This document shows, piece after piece, positions 37,818 through 46,491 of a stretch of 64,000 nucleotides of DNA. The position numbers and the translations under genes were made by a program. Position 1 is the first letter of the stretch. Each line of letters begins with the position of its first letter. The stretch lies in the NCBI GenBank assembly GCA_023138835.1, contig JAGLOP010000005.1, positions 62,001-126,000 of the forward strand, given 5' to 3'. The stretch is from Arcobacteraceae bacterium. Its GTDB lineage: Bacteria; Campylobacterota; Campylobacteria; Campylobacterales; Arcobacteraceae. The notes under the pieces were generated by a model that did no database searches, had not been told where the DNA came from, and saw nothing but the letters and a program-made list of their open reading frames with translations.

Positions 37818-39943
37818 GTTTTGTGATTTGTCCTCTTTTGAAATAAAAGTAAAAATAATATCCCGGCAACCCCTATAACAGCAGTTATCCCTATAGAGAA
37901 TAAAGAGTTAATACCACTGATTACCAATACCCCAAATCCGGCAAATGTAGAAATCAGAGAAAATATAATAGCCAATGTTGTATTGTGTGATAAAGTTGGT
38001 TCATTCATATAAATTCCATAATCAATACCAATAGCCATAATAACAAATGCCATAAAAATATGCATAATATTAAGCGGTATAAACCAACCGTAACAAAGTA
38101 TCAGTGATGCGGGGAAAAGAATATAAGTAAATGCTTGTAAAAATCTTTTTTTAGTAACCATTGTTAGAATAGATATGATAAGCAGTAAGGTTAAGCCTCC
38201 AAAAAGAACCAACTCATTATAAACTTTTTTCAAAGAATTCTCAAAAAGTACTTTTGACTGGGCACTTCTTGTAAACTCTAAAGCCAATATCTCATCTATT
38301 TTGTTTGGACTAATCATTGCATAGGTGATATATTTGTTTTCATAATAAACTAAATCAAATCCAAAATCTTGAATCATTTTGGGTGTATATTTTGGATAAG
38401 GCGGGTAAAGCAGTTTGTCGTCGTAACTGTTTTTAAAATAATCATTTTTAAAGCCAATATTAGAATCCAATAGGTTCAACTCATCTTTTAATTTTATGAA
38501 ATTAAATTCCTTAATTTTTTGAAGTTTATTGATATATTCCTTTTGTGAAAGAAGTGAAGATATAGGTACAGTACTATGTTTATCCATAGATTTAATTATT
38601 TTTGCATGTGCTATCACTTCATCACAGCTGCTTCCTGTGATTAGAATTGAAGCTTTTTCATCTTGGTTTAGGTTTGATTTAAAAAACTTTTCTGTAGATA
38701 TCAAGTCTTTATTTTGATAATCCAAGTTCTTTATATTAAAATCAAATTTAGTATAAAACAGTGATATAACAACGATTATAATAGAAAAAACAAGAATCTT
38801 ATAACCTTTGACAGTAAAAGGACTTTTATAATTTTCTTTAGAATAAGGTTCTTTATGTTTAATCTTTAAATGAGGATATACAAAAGCAAAATGAACATAT
38901 GCAACAATAAGTGAAACAATCGTAAATATAGATATTTGTTCAATAAGCGGGAAGTTGATAAATGATATTAATATAAAAGCTGTTACGGTTGTTAAAAAAC
39001 CATAAAATACAGCTTTGTTAAAACCAAGTTTTTTATTATAATAGTTATGTAAATAATGATGAAACATATAATCAATAGATACAGAGGTAATAGCGGTACT
39101 AAATACTAAAGCTATGACCGAAGTTTGCGGGAAAATATAGGTAACTACAATCTGTCCAATTATCACTGAAGTTACCAAAGTAACAGCAATATTAACAAAC
39201 AGATAAATATTTCGTAAAAATACAAGATAAAGAATACCCAGCAGCACCATTGATGCCATTATTATTTTTTTTACATCTGCTTGGATCTCTTTTGAATTTT
39301 CTACATAAAAAAAGATTGAACTGAAGAATTTGATATTATCATATTTGGCCAAAATTGTGTGAATATCATTATATATTTTTATTCTAGATTTCTCATCAGT
39401 TTTTGATTCTATTGAAAAAATTGCAAGATAACCATAATCTCCCAAGAGTAAATTGCCATTTTTGAATTTAATATCTTTAGGGATGCCGTCTTTTTTAATA
39501 ATACCAAGCGGATCATTGAGATTTAGATTAAAATAAAATGGAGATGCGACCATCTTTTTATAAATTTTTTCAAGTTCTTTTTTTGTATTAAGTTGATCAC
39601 TACTTTCATAGTTTAGGTCATTTAAATATAAATTATAAGTTTTTTTAAATTGTTGAAATTGTTTATTGTTTATCTGGTTATTAATAGTTATTTCCGGATG
39701 CTTAGATAACTCTTTTTTAATCTTTTTTAATCTCTTTAAATCTTTTTTCTCAAATCCTTCAACTGATACCAAAAAAGTTTTTACATAACTGAATTTTTCT
39801 GATAGTTGATAAAATTTTTTATCTTCTCCTGTAAGCATAGAAGATAATTCTAAAGATATTTTATTGTGCGGCTGTATGATAAAAAATAAAACTAAGGCAA
39901 CCCCGAAGAGGAAGAAATTGGAAAATTTAATTAATGATTTCAA
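37814..39943 (-). CDS. RND-superfamily (MMPL) exporter
   Basis: The 709-aa product has an N-terminal TM (about 7-25), a periplasmic loop, a five-helix bundle (about 225-355), a TM near 378, a second loop and a final bundle (about 575-700) containing MAIGIDYGIYMNEP. It overlaps the LolA-like gene by 17 bp. MMPL/LolA pairs occur in clusters that export lipids or aryl polyene-like molecules to the outer membrane; the cargo here is unknown. It is distinct in sequence from the exporter at 9818-12322. Confidence 0.8.
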   Translation of the reverse strand: MKSLIKFSNFFLFGVALVLFFIIQPHNKISLELSSMLTGEDKKFYQLSEKFSYVKTFLVSVEGFEKKDLKRLKKIKKELSKHPEITINNQINNKQFQQFKKTYNLYLNDLNYESSDQLNTKKELEKIYKKMVASPFYFNLNLNDPLGIIKKDGIPKDIKFKNGNLLLGDYGYLAIFSIESKTDEKSRIKIYNDIHTILAKYDNIKFFSSIFFYVENSKEIQADVKKIIMASMVLLGILYLVFLRNIYLFVNIAVTLVTSVIIGQIVVTYIFPQTSVIALVFSTAITSVSIDYMFHHYLHNYYNKKLGFNKAVFYGFLTTVTAFILISFINFPLIEQISIFTIVSLIVAYVHFAFVYPHLKIKHKEPYSKENYKSPFTVKGYKILVFSIIIVVISLFYTKFDFNIKNLDYQNKDLISTEKFFKSNLNQDEKASILITGSSCDEVIAHAKIIKSMDKHSTVPISSLLSQKEYINKLQKIKEFNFIKLKDELNLLDSNIGFKNDYFKNSYDDKLLYPPYPKYTPKMIQDFGFDLVYYENKYITYAMISPNKIDEILALEFTRSAQSKVLFENSLKKVYNELVLFGGLTLLLIISILTMVTKKRFLQAFTYILFPASLILCYGWFIPLNIMHIFMAFVIMAIGIDYGIYMNEPTLSHNTTLAIIFSLISTFAGFGVLVISGINSLFSIGITAVIGVAGILFLLLFQKRTNHKT

Positions 39944-40415
39944 TTGTAATAAGGTCTTTATTTGACATATCTATAATAATTTTTGTTACATTGTTCTTAT
40001 CATCTTTATCAATTGTAATATAGGTTATAGTACTATAAAGAGAGGCTTTAGCATCAAGTATTACTTGTTTGTTTTCTTTTTTAATTTCAAAAAATTCATC
40101 TAATGAAGTGTAATTGTTTTGAAGAATTGCTTTTAAAATCAAGCCCATGTATTGTGCCTGGGGATATTCTTCAAATGAATATTCTTTTGTATTGTCATCA
40201 TTTGTAATTGTCAGTTTATCATCATAATAACTAATCGTTTCTAAAGTGGGTTTTGTATAAGTAATAATCATATTGTCATCTTGGAATTTTAGACTGCCAA
40301 GCATCGGTCTGTCTAAATTAAGTGCAGCCATATATCTGGTTTCTTTAAAGTGAATATCGGCAAAAACAGCAGAATATAAAATAGATATAAATAGTAAGTA
40401 TCTCATGGGCTGCAT
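39927..40415 (-). CDS. LolA-like periplasmic lipid/lipoprotein carrier
   Basis: The 162-aa product has a signal peptide (MQPMRYLLFISILYSAVFA) and a repeated beta-strand pattern typical of the LolA fold (IHFKETRYMAALNLDRPMLG; LKFQDDNMIITYTKP; YITIDKDDKNNVTKIIIDMS). Relatives are annotated as outer-membrane lipoprotein carrier proteins next to MMPL exporters. It is likely not the main housekeeping LolA, since it sits with the exporter. Confidence 0.7.
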   Translation of the reverse strand: MQPMRYLLFISILYSAVFADIHFKETRYMAALNLDRPMLGSLKFQDDNMIITYTKPTLETISYYDDKLTITNDDNTKEYSFEEYPQAQYMGLILKAILQNNYTSLDEFFEIKKENKQVILDAKASLYSTITYITIDKDDKNNVTKIIIDMSNKDLITIEIIN

Positions 40416-40543
40416 TATACATTTAATTAAGTTAAGTATAACTTTTATAAATCACACATGATGGCAGTTGATTTATAAATTATACTAAAAGCATAATGTG
40501 TGTATAATTGGATTTATAATATAAAATAAATATAGGACAATAT

Positions 40544-41302
40544 ATGCTGGATATAATAAATACAAGTAGCACAAGAATAAAAACAGGTCTTGCTTTACTA
40601 GTAGCATTTTTAGTTATGGGGATGGTTGATTCATTTTTGCTTACATGGTTTATGTTAGGTGTATTAATGATTATAGCTGTATATGAAGCTATGCAGCTAT
40701 TTAATATTGAGGATAGTAAAGTTTATATTTTCGCTTCTCTTATTTGGCTGGCAGCAAGTTTTTATCCACAGCCTGAAGATTTGGTTTTTGTGGTTGGTGT
40801 TATTTTAGCTTCGGTTTTAGCTTATACTAAAGAGTTAAATAAACAATTATTTATACCGCTTATGTACCCTATTGTGTCATTTCTTTTTCTACTTTCACTT
40901 TATATCTCTTTTGGAATGGGAGCATTACTTTGGCTTGTAGCAGTAGTTGCAGGTGCTGATATTGGAGCATATTTTGTAGGTAGAAGTCAGGGGAAAACAC
41001 CATTTTGTCCAACAAGTCCAAATAAAACTTTAGAAGGTGTATTTGGCGGTATAATAACTGCTTCTGTTTTAGGGTTGATTTTTGCTCCAGAGCAATTGGG
41101 GATATTTTTAAGTTTATTAATATCTGCAACCGTAGCATTAGCTTCTGTGTTTGGTGATCTGTTTGAAAGTTATTTAAAAAGAGAAGCCGATGTTAAAGAC
41201 AGTGGAAATATTTTACCGGGTCATGGTGGTATTTTAGATAGAACGGATGGATATTTATTTGGTGGAATAATTATGCTTGTGCTTCTTAGGTTATTTGTTT
41301 GA
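40544..41302 (+). CDS. cdsA: Phosphatidate cytidylyltransferase
   Basis: The 252-aa inner-membrane protein makes CDP-diacylglycerol for phospholipid synthesis. Six or more hydrophobic helices, then FVGRSQGKTPFCPTSPNKTLEG-like signature (with the S.NKT core) and the C-terminal SVFGDLFESYLKREADVKDS and LPGHGGILDRTDGYLFG, the diagnostic CdsA box. dxr starts within its stop codon. Confidence 0.95.
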   Translation: MLDIINTSSTRIKTGLALLVAFLVMGMVDSFLLTWFMLGVLMIIAVYEAMQLFNIEDSKVYIFASLIWLAASFYPQPEDLVFVVGVILASVLAYTKELNKQLFIPLMYPIVSFLFLLSLYISFGMGALLWLVAVVAGADIGAYFVGRSQGKTPFCPTSPNKTLEGVFGGIITASVLGLIFAPEQLGIFLSLLISATVALASVFGDLFESYLKREADVKDSGNILPGHGGILDRTDGYLFGGIIMLVLLRLFV

Positions 41303-42369
41303 TAGTATTGGGATGTACAGGTTCAATAGGGGTTAATACTCTTGAAATTGCAAAAAAATTTGATTTAACGATTGAAGTATTAGTTGCAGGATACAATATT
41401 GAACTTTTAAATAAACAGTTAAAAGAATTTAATCCTTTAGTTGTAATTGTCGCAGAAGAAAAAGATATTCATAAAGTAAATCATAAAAATGTTCAATCTG
41501 GTCAAAAAGCTATATTAGATGCTATTGAAAATTCAAACTCAAACTTAGTAGTAAATGCACTTGTCGGTTTTTTTGGTTTACAACCAACTTTAAAAGCTAT
41601 TGAATGTAAGAAAAAAGTTGCACTTGCAAATAAAGAAAGTTTGGTAGTTGCAGGAAAGTTTATAGATACTTCATATATTACGCCAATAGACAGCGAGCAT
41701 TTTGGGCTTTGGTACTTAATGGATAAAACCAAAAAAGTTGATAGCTTAACTATCACTGCAAGCGGTGGGAGCTTTAGAGATTATCCTCTTGATAAGTTAA
41801 AAGATGTAAGCATCAAAGAAGCTTTAAATCATCCAAACTGGTCAATGGGAAATAAAATCACAATAGACAGTGCAACTATGACAAATAAGCTTTTTGAACT
41901 TATTGAAGCAAAGTGGTTATTTAATACAACTGCCTGTGATGCTATAATTGAAACAAAATCTATCATTCATGCTATGGTTAATTTTACCGATGGAAGTACA
42001 ACAGCACATTTGGCACATGCAAATATGCAACTTCCAATATCCTATGCAATTTTACCCACCGTTGAAGAACAAATCTTAGAACCGGTTGATTTATTGAAAC
42101 TGCAAAATTTAGAATTTAAAAAGATTGAATGCAACCGATATAATATTTGGGAAGTTAAAGATGAACTTTTGCATAATGAAAATTTAGGTGTTGTTCTAAA
42201 TGCGGCAAATGAAGTAGGTGTTGAAAAGTTTTTAAAAGGGGAAATCGGCTTTTTAGATATTGCGCAACTCTCAATAAAAGCTTTAAATAAATTTAATAAT
42301 ACAAGGCTTGCAAATATAGATGATATTTTTGCACAAGATAAAGAGGTAAGGAGATTTTGTTATGGGTGA
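41299..42369 (+). CDS. dxr: 1-deoxy-D-xylulose 5-phosphate reductoisomerase
   Basis: The 356-aa enzyme catalyses the second step of the MEP isoprenoid pathway. VLGCTGSIGVNTLEIAKKF is the NADPH motif; ANKESLVVAG, PIDSEHFGLW, TASGGSFRDYPLDKLKD, HPNWSMGNKITIDSATMTNK and ANEVGVEKFL are typical. The start is a TTG that overlaps the cdsA stop (TTGA), giving an N-terminus MIVLGCTG that is slightly short but normal. The cdsA-dxr order is widespread. Confidence 0.97.
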   Translation: MIVLGCTGSIGVNTLEIAKKFDLTIEVLVAGYNIELLNKQLKEFNPLVVIVAEEKDIHKVNHKNVQSGQKAILDAIENSNSNLVVNALVGFFGLQPTLKAIECKKKVALANKESLVVAGKFIDTSYITPIDSEHFGLWYLMDKTKKVDSLTITASGGSFRDYPLDKLKDVSIKEALNHPNWSMGNKITIDSATMTNKLFELIEAKWLFNTTACDAIIETKSIIHAMVNFTDGSTTAHLAHANMQLPISYAILPTVEEQILEPVDLLKLQNLEFKKIECNRYNIWEVKDELLHNENLGVVLNAANEVGVEKFLKGEIGFLDIAQLSIKALNKFNNTRLANIDDIFAQDKEVRRFCYG

Positions 42370-42631
42370 TATGATGATACCGTTTATAATGCTTTTAATT
42401 GTTACAATTGCGTTGGTGTTGGAGAGAAGATTTCAAGAAGAGAAAATAGTTGAAATTTATGAAAAAAAGTTTGAAGATTGGAAAGAACATACACCGACAA
42501 TGGAAAATGAAAAAAAATGTAAAGAATTGGTTGGGCTTGTGTTTTTAGAAGAGGATAAGTTAAATATTGAAATTCTTGATATAAAAATACAAGATAGACT
42601 TGAGAGAAAGAAGTTTACCATAAAGGTTTAA
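42362..42631 (+). CDS. Small single-span membrane protein, unknown
   Basis: The 89-aa product has an N-terminal TM (MMIPFIMLLIVTIALVLE) and a charged cytosolic part with a heptad-like helix (EEKIVEIYEKKFEDWKEH). It overlaps dxr by 8 bp and runs into the next gene with one intervening base. No family is recognised. Confidence 0.6.
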   Translation: MGDMMIPFIMLLIVTIALVLERRFQEEKIVEIYEKKFEDWKEHTPTMENEKKCKELVGLVFLEEDKLNIEILDIKIQDRLERKKFTIKV

Positions 42632-42632
42632 T

Positions 42633-43061
42633 GTGAAAGTTTTATCTCTTTTATTCATAAGTTATTTTTATTTACTGGGTGCTGGTTTATTGAAAGATGG
42701 TTCTTATGTTATAGATAAAACCAATAATCTAATGTGGCAGGATACTAGAGCTAATACTGTTATGATTGGGTCCCAAGAAGAAGCGACTGAATATTGTGAA
42801 GAACTTGATCTTGGTGGTTACACAAACTGGAGATTGCCTGAAAAAGAAGAATGTGAATATATTGTTGATAAGACAAGAGATGATGAAATTATGATTAATA
42901 AAGCCTTTAGACATATTAAGCAAGAGGGATACTGGACATCTAGCCGTACATGGAGAACTTTTTATAGGTATGGTTATTATTTATATATTAAAAGTGGTAC
43001 ATTTTATTATGAAAATAGAAGTTATCCAAAATTTTTTAGATGTGTGAGGGATACTGATTAA
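42633..43061 (+). CDS. DUF1566/Lcl-C-terminal domain protein, exported
   Basis: The 142-aa product has a signal peptide (about 1-17; LSLLFISYFYLLGAGLL) and a DUF1566 pattern: YVIDKTNNLMWQDTR, CEELDLGGYTNWRLPEKEE, GYWTSSR, FFRCVRD. These domains occur in surface and periplasmic proteins; function unknown. The start is GTG. It abuts the next gene with a TAATG overlap. Confidence 0.8.
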   Translation: MKVLSLLFISYFYLLGAGLLKDGSYVIDKTNNLMWQDTRANTVMIGSQEEATEYCEELDLGGYTNWRLPEKEECEYIVDKTRDDEIMINKAFRHIKQEGYWTSSRTWRTFYRYGYYLYIKSGTFYYENRSYPKFFRCVRDTD

Positions 43062-43603
43062 TGAGTAAAAAAGTTTTAATATTGTACGGATTGGGTGGTA
43101 GTGATTATCCACATTGGCAAGCTTGGACAGCAACTGAATTAATTAAAAAGAACTATACAGTATCTTTTCCTCAACTTCCAAATAAAGATATGCCAAAACT
43201 TGATGAGTGGCTAGAATTTTTAGAAAAAGAGTTTAACCATTTTAATCCTGATATTGTCATTTGTCATTCTGTGGCAAATATATTATGGTTTCATTTCGTA
43301 AACAAGTATAAAATTCAAACTATAGAAAAACTTATGTTAGTGTCTCCTGTAAGTCAAAATTGTGATATAGAAGAGATAAAAACTTTTTTCCCTTATCCTA
43401 TAGTTGAAGATTTAAAAGCAAAAGAGATTATTATGGTTGGAAGTACAAATGACCCATATATGACAACTGAGGAGGTTATGGATTTACAAAGCGAACTTAA
43501 TATTGGGCTTAAAATATTAGATGATGCAGGGCATATAAATACTGATAGTGGGTATGGAGAGTTGAGTTGTGCTGTTGAGTGGGTAGAGAGGGAAGTAGAC
43601 TAA
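43061..43603 (+). CDS. RBBP9/YdeN-family alpha/beta hydrolase
   Basis: The 180-aa product matches the YdeN/RBBP9 pattern: ILYGLGGSDYPHWQAWTATE, FPQLPNKDMPKLDEWL, nucleophile Ser in IVICHSVANILW, VGSTNDPYM near the acid and DAGHINTDSGYGE with the catalytic His. Small serine hydrolases of this family have unclear substrates. Its stop overlaps the relic tsaD start region at 43603. Confidence 0.85.
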   Translation: MSKKVLILYGLGGSDYPHWQAWTATELIKKNYTVSFPQLPNKDMPKLDEWLEFLEKEFNHFNPDIVICHSVANILWFHFVNKYKIQTIEKLMLVSPVSQNCDIEEIKTFFPYPIVEDLKAKEIIMVGSTNDPYMTTEEVMDLQSELNIGLKILDDAGHINTDSGYGELSCAVEWVEREVD

Positions 43604-43696
43604 TGATTTTAAGCATTGTCCTCGGAACTACGTTCCTGCGAAATAAATCGCAAGCGATGTATGAAATCAAGGAGTTAACATGCTGTTAAGTATTGA
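43603..43696. repeat. Duplicated tsaD start region flanking a hairpin-rich insertion
   Basis: ATGATTTTAAGCATTGT (43603-43619) is an imperfect copy (13 of 17) of the real tsaD start ATGCTGTTAAGTATTGA (43680-43696). The 60 bases between hold two small hairpins, GGAAC-TAC-GTTCC (43624-43636) and TGCGA-N6-TCGCA (43637-43652), and supply a new AAGGAG ribosome-binding site. The first copy overlaps the stop of the previous gene (TAATG) as a coupled start would. Confidence 0.6.
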
Positions 43697-44672
43697 ATCA
43701 AGCTGTGATGACAGCAGTATCGCAATTACTAAAATAGATACAAATGAATTAATTTATCATAAAAAGATATCGCAAGAGTTAGAACATAGTGTATATGGTG
43801 GTGTTGTTCCAGAGCTCGCTGCAAGATTACATATAGAAGCACTTCCTAAAATTTTGGAAGAATGTAAAGAATATTTTAAAGACTTAAAAGCAATAGCAGT
43901 CACCTCTACTCCCGGACTGTCTGTAACCTTAATGGAAGGTGTTACAATGGCAAAGGCACTAAGCCTTAGCTTAGATATTCCATTAATTGCAGTTAATCAT
44001 TTAAAGGGTCATATCTATTCCCTTTTTATTGAAGAAGATACAAAAATGCCAATTACAGTTTTATTAGTGTCAGGCGGACACACTCAGATAATTGAAGTAA
44101 AAAGTTTAAATGATATGAAAATAGTCGGAAGTACAAGTGACGACAGTTTTGGCGAAAGTTTTGATAAAGTAGCTAAAATGTTAGAACTTGGATACCCGGG
44201 TGGTCCAATAGTGCAAGAGTACTCGTCAGCAGGTGATGAAAATAGATTTGATTTTCCTATACCTTTACGACAGTCACCAAATATAGAGTTTAGTTATTCT
44301 GGACTTAAAAATGCCGTTCGGGTACAGATTTTAAAGTTAGGTGAATTATCATTACAAGACAAGAAAGATATATGTGCAAGTTTTCAAAAAACTGCTGTGG
44401 CACATTTAATAATGAAATTAAAAAAATACTTCAAGCAACAATCGCCTGTTAGATTTGCAATAGTAGGTGGTGCTAGTGCAAACTTACATTTGCGAAAACA
44501 AATAGATATATTGTTAAAACAATTTAATTGTGATGAATTATTGTTAGCTGATTTAAAATATTGTAGTGATAATGCAGCTATGATTGGACGTGTGGCAATT
44601 GAACAATATAAACAAAACGACTTTGTAGGAATTGATGAAATTGATATTGCACCTAGAGTAAAAGAACTCTAG
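43680..44672 (+). CDS. tsaD: tRNA N6-adenosine threonylcarbamoyltransferase
   Basis: The 330-aa product makes t6A37 on ANN-decoding tRNAs with TsaB and TsaE. It begins [16 protein letters not shown], has the metal ligands in [10 protein letters not shown] (HxxxH), [31 protein letters not shown] and [10 protein letters not shown]. The start at 43680 is preceded by AAGGAG at 5-6 bp. See the duplicated start region upstream, which suggests the leader was replaced by an insertion. Confidence 0.97.
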   Translation: MLLSIESSCDDSSIAITKIDTNELIYHKKISQELEHSVYGGVVPELAARLHIEALPKILEECKEYFKDLKAIAVTSTPGLSVTLMEGVTMAKALSLSLDIPLIAVNHLKGHIYSLFIEEDTKMPITVLLVSGGHTQIIEVKSLNDMKIVGSTSDDSFGESFDKVAKMLELGYPGGPIVQEYSSAGDENRFDFPIPLRQSPNIEFSYSGLKNAVRVQILKLGELSLQDKKDICASFQKTAVAHLIMKLKKYFKQQSPVRFAIVGGASANLHLRKQIDILLKQFNCDELLLADLKYCSDNAAMIGRVAIEQYKQNDFVGIDEIDIAPRVKEL

Positions 44673-44687
44673 GTTAGAATATAAAAT

Positions 44688-45302
44688 TTACTCTATATAT
44701 GTACAACAATAATCAGTAACAGTATTAACTTTTATAGCAAATTCACTGTTTGCAGGTACTTCAAAATACTCTCCACCTTTAATAATTTCTACATTACTGT
44801 CATCTGGTAAAGTTACTTCAACTTCCCCAGCTAAAATTTCCATATGCTCTGCAAGTTCAGTACCAAATGTGTAATGCCCTGGATTCATAATACCAAGAGT
44901 CTTTTTACTGCCATCAGCTTGGATTACAGTACGACTTGTAACTTGACCATCAAAATATACATTTGCTTTTTTGATAATTGTTGCGTTTCCAAATTCACTA
45001 TTTTCAACCTTCTTTTCAATCTCATAATCTACAACTTTAGATTCTAATGCTAATGCTTTTATAAAGTTAACCACAGGTATATGTTTCTCGTGTATTGCAT
45101 AAGCATTTAAAGCCTCTTTATTATCAACAATTACCGTTAAAGACAAATCAAATGCTCTATCTTCTTGTGCAAAGTTTACACCAACTTCCAATGCTCTAAT
45201 GAAATCAATCTCATTTTTAAGATTGTTTAACTTTAAAACTATCTCATCTTGCTGTTGTTTACCTTCAGGTGATAGTTTAAAAAATACTATATGTTTAATC
45301 AT
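44688..45302 (-). CDS. Fusion of a Dabb (stress-responsive A/B barrel) domain with a PpnP nucleoside phosphorylase domain
   Basis: The 204-aa product has two parts. Residues 1-97 start MIKHIVFFKLSPEGKQQQ and include the His/barrel pattern HEKHIPVVNFI of the Dabb fold. Residues 108-204 match PpnP/DUF1255: ANVYFDGQVTSRTVIQADGS, KTLGIMNPGHYTFGT, EILAGEVEVTLP and GGEYFEVPANSEFAIKV, a small cupin that phosphorolyses pyrimidine and purine nucleosides. I do not know this pairing as common. It faces away from the next operon and lies in the accessory stretch. Confidence 0.85.
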   Translation of the reverse strand: MIKHIVFFKLSPEGKQQQDEIVLKLNNLKNEIDFIRALEVGVNFAQEDRAFDLSLTVIVDNKEALNAYAIHEKHIPVVNFIKALALESKVVDYEIEKKVENSEFGNATIIKKANVYFDGQVTSRTVIQADGSKKTLGIMNPGHYTFGTELAEHMEILAGEVEVTLPDDSNVEIIKGGEYFEVPANSEFAIKVNTVTDYCCTYIE

Positions 45303-45363
45303 TATTTATCCTTGAATTTTATTTAATGTAATTTTATCTAATTATTCATTTAATATAACAATA

Positions 45364-45392
45364 TTGACATCTTTTAATTATTGTTATATAAT
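45364..45392 (+). promoter_or_regulatory. Consensus sigma-70 promoter of the second winged-helix/nucleotidyltransferase pair
   Basis: TTGACA (45364-45369) and TATAAT (45387-45392), both perfect, with a 17-bp spacer. The -10 box falls in the left arm of the long palindrome, as in the first locus. Confidence 0.85.
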
Positions 45393-45437
45393 AGGTAACA
45401 GTTGTTATCTATTATATAACAACTGTTACCTATTATA
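45387..45437. promoter_or_regulatory. Long perfect palindrome, probable operator
   Basis: Arms at 45387-45408 and 45416-45437 are perfectly complementary over 22 bp (core GGTAACAGTTGTTAT) around a 7-base centre. It covers the -10 box and the likely transcription start and ends 12 bases before the ATG at 45450. It fits an operator for the winged-helix product; as RNA from the start point it would keep only part of the stem. Confidence 0.82.
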
Positions 45438-45449
45438 AAAAGGATAAAA

Positions 45450-45800
45450 ATGTTAAAAGTATTATTAGGAAGTAAAACGGTAGAACAGGTTCTTCAATAT
45501 CTTTTAGCCAAAGAGGAAGGGTATATTAGAGGTATCTCTAAATTTTATAATATCCCTGCACCAACAATAAAAAAACAAATAGATAAATTAGAAAATGGTA
45601 ATGTTATTGTAGGTAAGGATATTGGTAATATAAGAATGTACAGACTTAATAAAAGATATCCTTTTTTAAAAGAACTAGTGGCACTATTGGAAAGAGCTAG
45701 AGAAGCCTATCCAGAAAATGAACTTAATTTATTACTTAAAAAAGAAAGAATAAGACCAAGAAGAAAAGATAAAACTTTAAATGTTAAATCAGATGATTAA
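45450..45800 (+). CDS. Winged-helix DNA-binding regulator, second copy
   Basis: The 116-aa product is a paralogue of the one at 755-1084: GSKTVEQVLQYLLAKEEGYI, KKQIDKLENGNVIVGKDIG, MYRLNKRYPFLKELVALLER and the basic end RIRPRRKDKTL align along the length. The reading is a single winged-helix domain with a basic tail. It is first in the pair and has AAAAAGGAT before the ATG. Autorepression through the adjacent palindrome is the likely role. Confidence 0.7.
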   Translation: MLKVLLGSKTVEQVLQYLLAKEEGYIRGISKFYNIPAPTIKKQIDKLENGNVIVGKDIGNIRMYRLNKRYPFLKELVALLERAREAYPENELNLLLKKERIRPRRKDKTLNVKSDD

Positions 45801-46329
45801 TCAAGATACAACTATTGAAGAATTGGCTGCTTTAGTCTGTGAAGAACTAAAGAAATATAATATTGAAGTAGTGTTATCTGGGGGAAGCTGTATGGAGCTC
45901 TATTCAAATTCAGAATTTTCATCTTATGATATGGACCTAATTATGCGGTATAGTTCAAAACAGCATGATGTTAATAAAGCTATGGAAGACTTAGGCTTTA
46001 AACAAGAAAAAATATCTAGATATTTTAAACATCCTAGTAACGCATATTTTGTGGAATTTCCAGATGGACCAGTAGCAGTAGGAGATGAATTTATAAAAGA
46101 ATTTGATACTAGAACTACAAAATTTGGAGAACTAAAACTTTTAAAAGTTGAAGATTGTATCAAAGATAGGCTATGTGCTTATGTATATCATTATGATAAT
46201 ATTTGTTTTGATCAAGCAGTATCTGTAGCAAAGAATAATGATATTGATTATGAAGAATTAAAAAGATGGGCTGAAGCAGAAAGTGGTAACGATATGGTAA
46301 ATGCTGTTAATGAACTTATTAATAGATAA
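45793..46329 (+). CDS. Nucleotidyltransferase-fold protein, second copy
   Basis: Paralogue of 228-758. From the ATG at 45793 (overlapping the upstream stop as ATGATTAA, the arrangement of the first locus) the product is 178 aa; an ATG 12 bases earlier is also open. LSGGSC (28-33) and SSYDMDL with D46 and D48 mark the nucleotidyltransferase site; EDLGF, YFVEFPDGPVAVGDEFI and VEDCIKDRLCAYVYHYD follow. The last codons run into the integrase remnant at 46310-46453. Toxin or effector role is inference. Confidence 0.72.
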   Translation: MINQDTTIEELAALVCEELKKYNIEVVLSGGSCMELYSNSEFSSYDMDLIMRYSSKQHDVNKAMEDLGFKQEKISRYFKHPSNAYFVEFPDGPVAVGDEFIKEFDTRTTKFGELKLLKVEDCIKDRLCAYVYHYDNICFDQAVSVAKNNDIDYEELKRWAEAESGNDMVNAVNELINR

Positions 46330-46453
46330 TAAGTATATTTTTGTAAATACATCTAAAAGACATTTTTATTCACATGATATTATAAATCTTCATTTTAAAA
46401 AACTTTTAGAGTTAAATAATATTGAAATAAGAACATTGTATAATCTACGATAA
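46310..46453 (+). pseudogene. Tyrosine-recombinase (integrase) remnant
   Basis: A short open frame reads YIFVNTSKRHFYSHDIIN, then HFKKLLELNNIEIRTLYNLR, and stops. This is the pattern just before the conserved LRHTFA box in tyrosine recombinase catalytic domains (IF..S........IN..FK..L....I..RTLY.LRH), cut off right after Leu-Arg. It starts inside the end of the nucleotidyltransferase gene in another frame, so its true 5' part is lost. Too short to be functional. Confidence 0.6.
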
Positions 46454-46491
46454 AAAGGGCTTTAAGAGATGCAAATAAGAGTATATTACGA
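46448..46491. repeat. Left copy of the ybgC start region (candidate att core)
   Basis: The 23 bases ATGCAAATAAGAGTATATTA plus CGA at 46469-46491 are identical to the true ybgC start at 47871-47893; about 21 bases upstream are also similar (CGATAAA..AAGGG.TTTA). After the match the frame runs on for only 26 codons in all (MQIRVYYE then unrelated residues). Confidence 0.75.
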
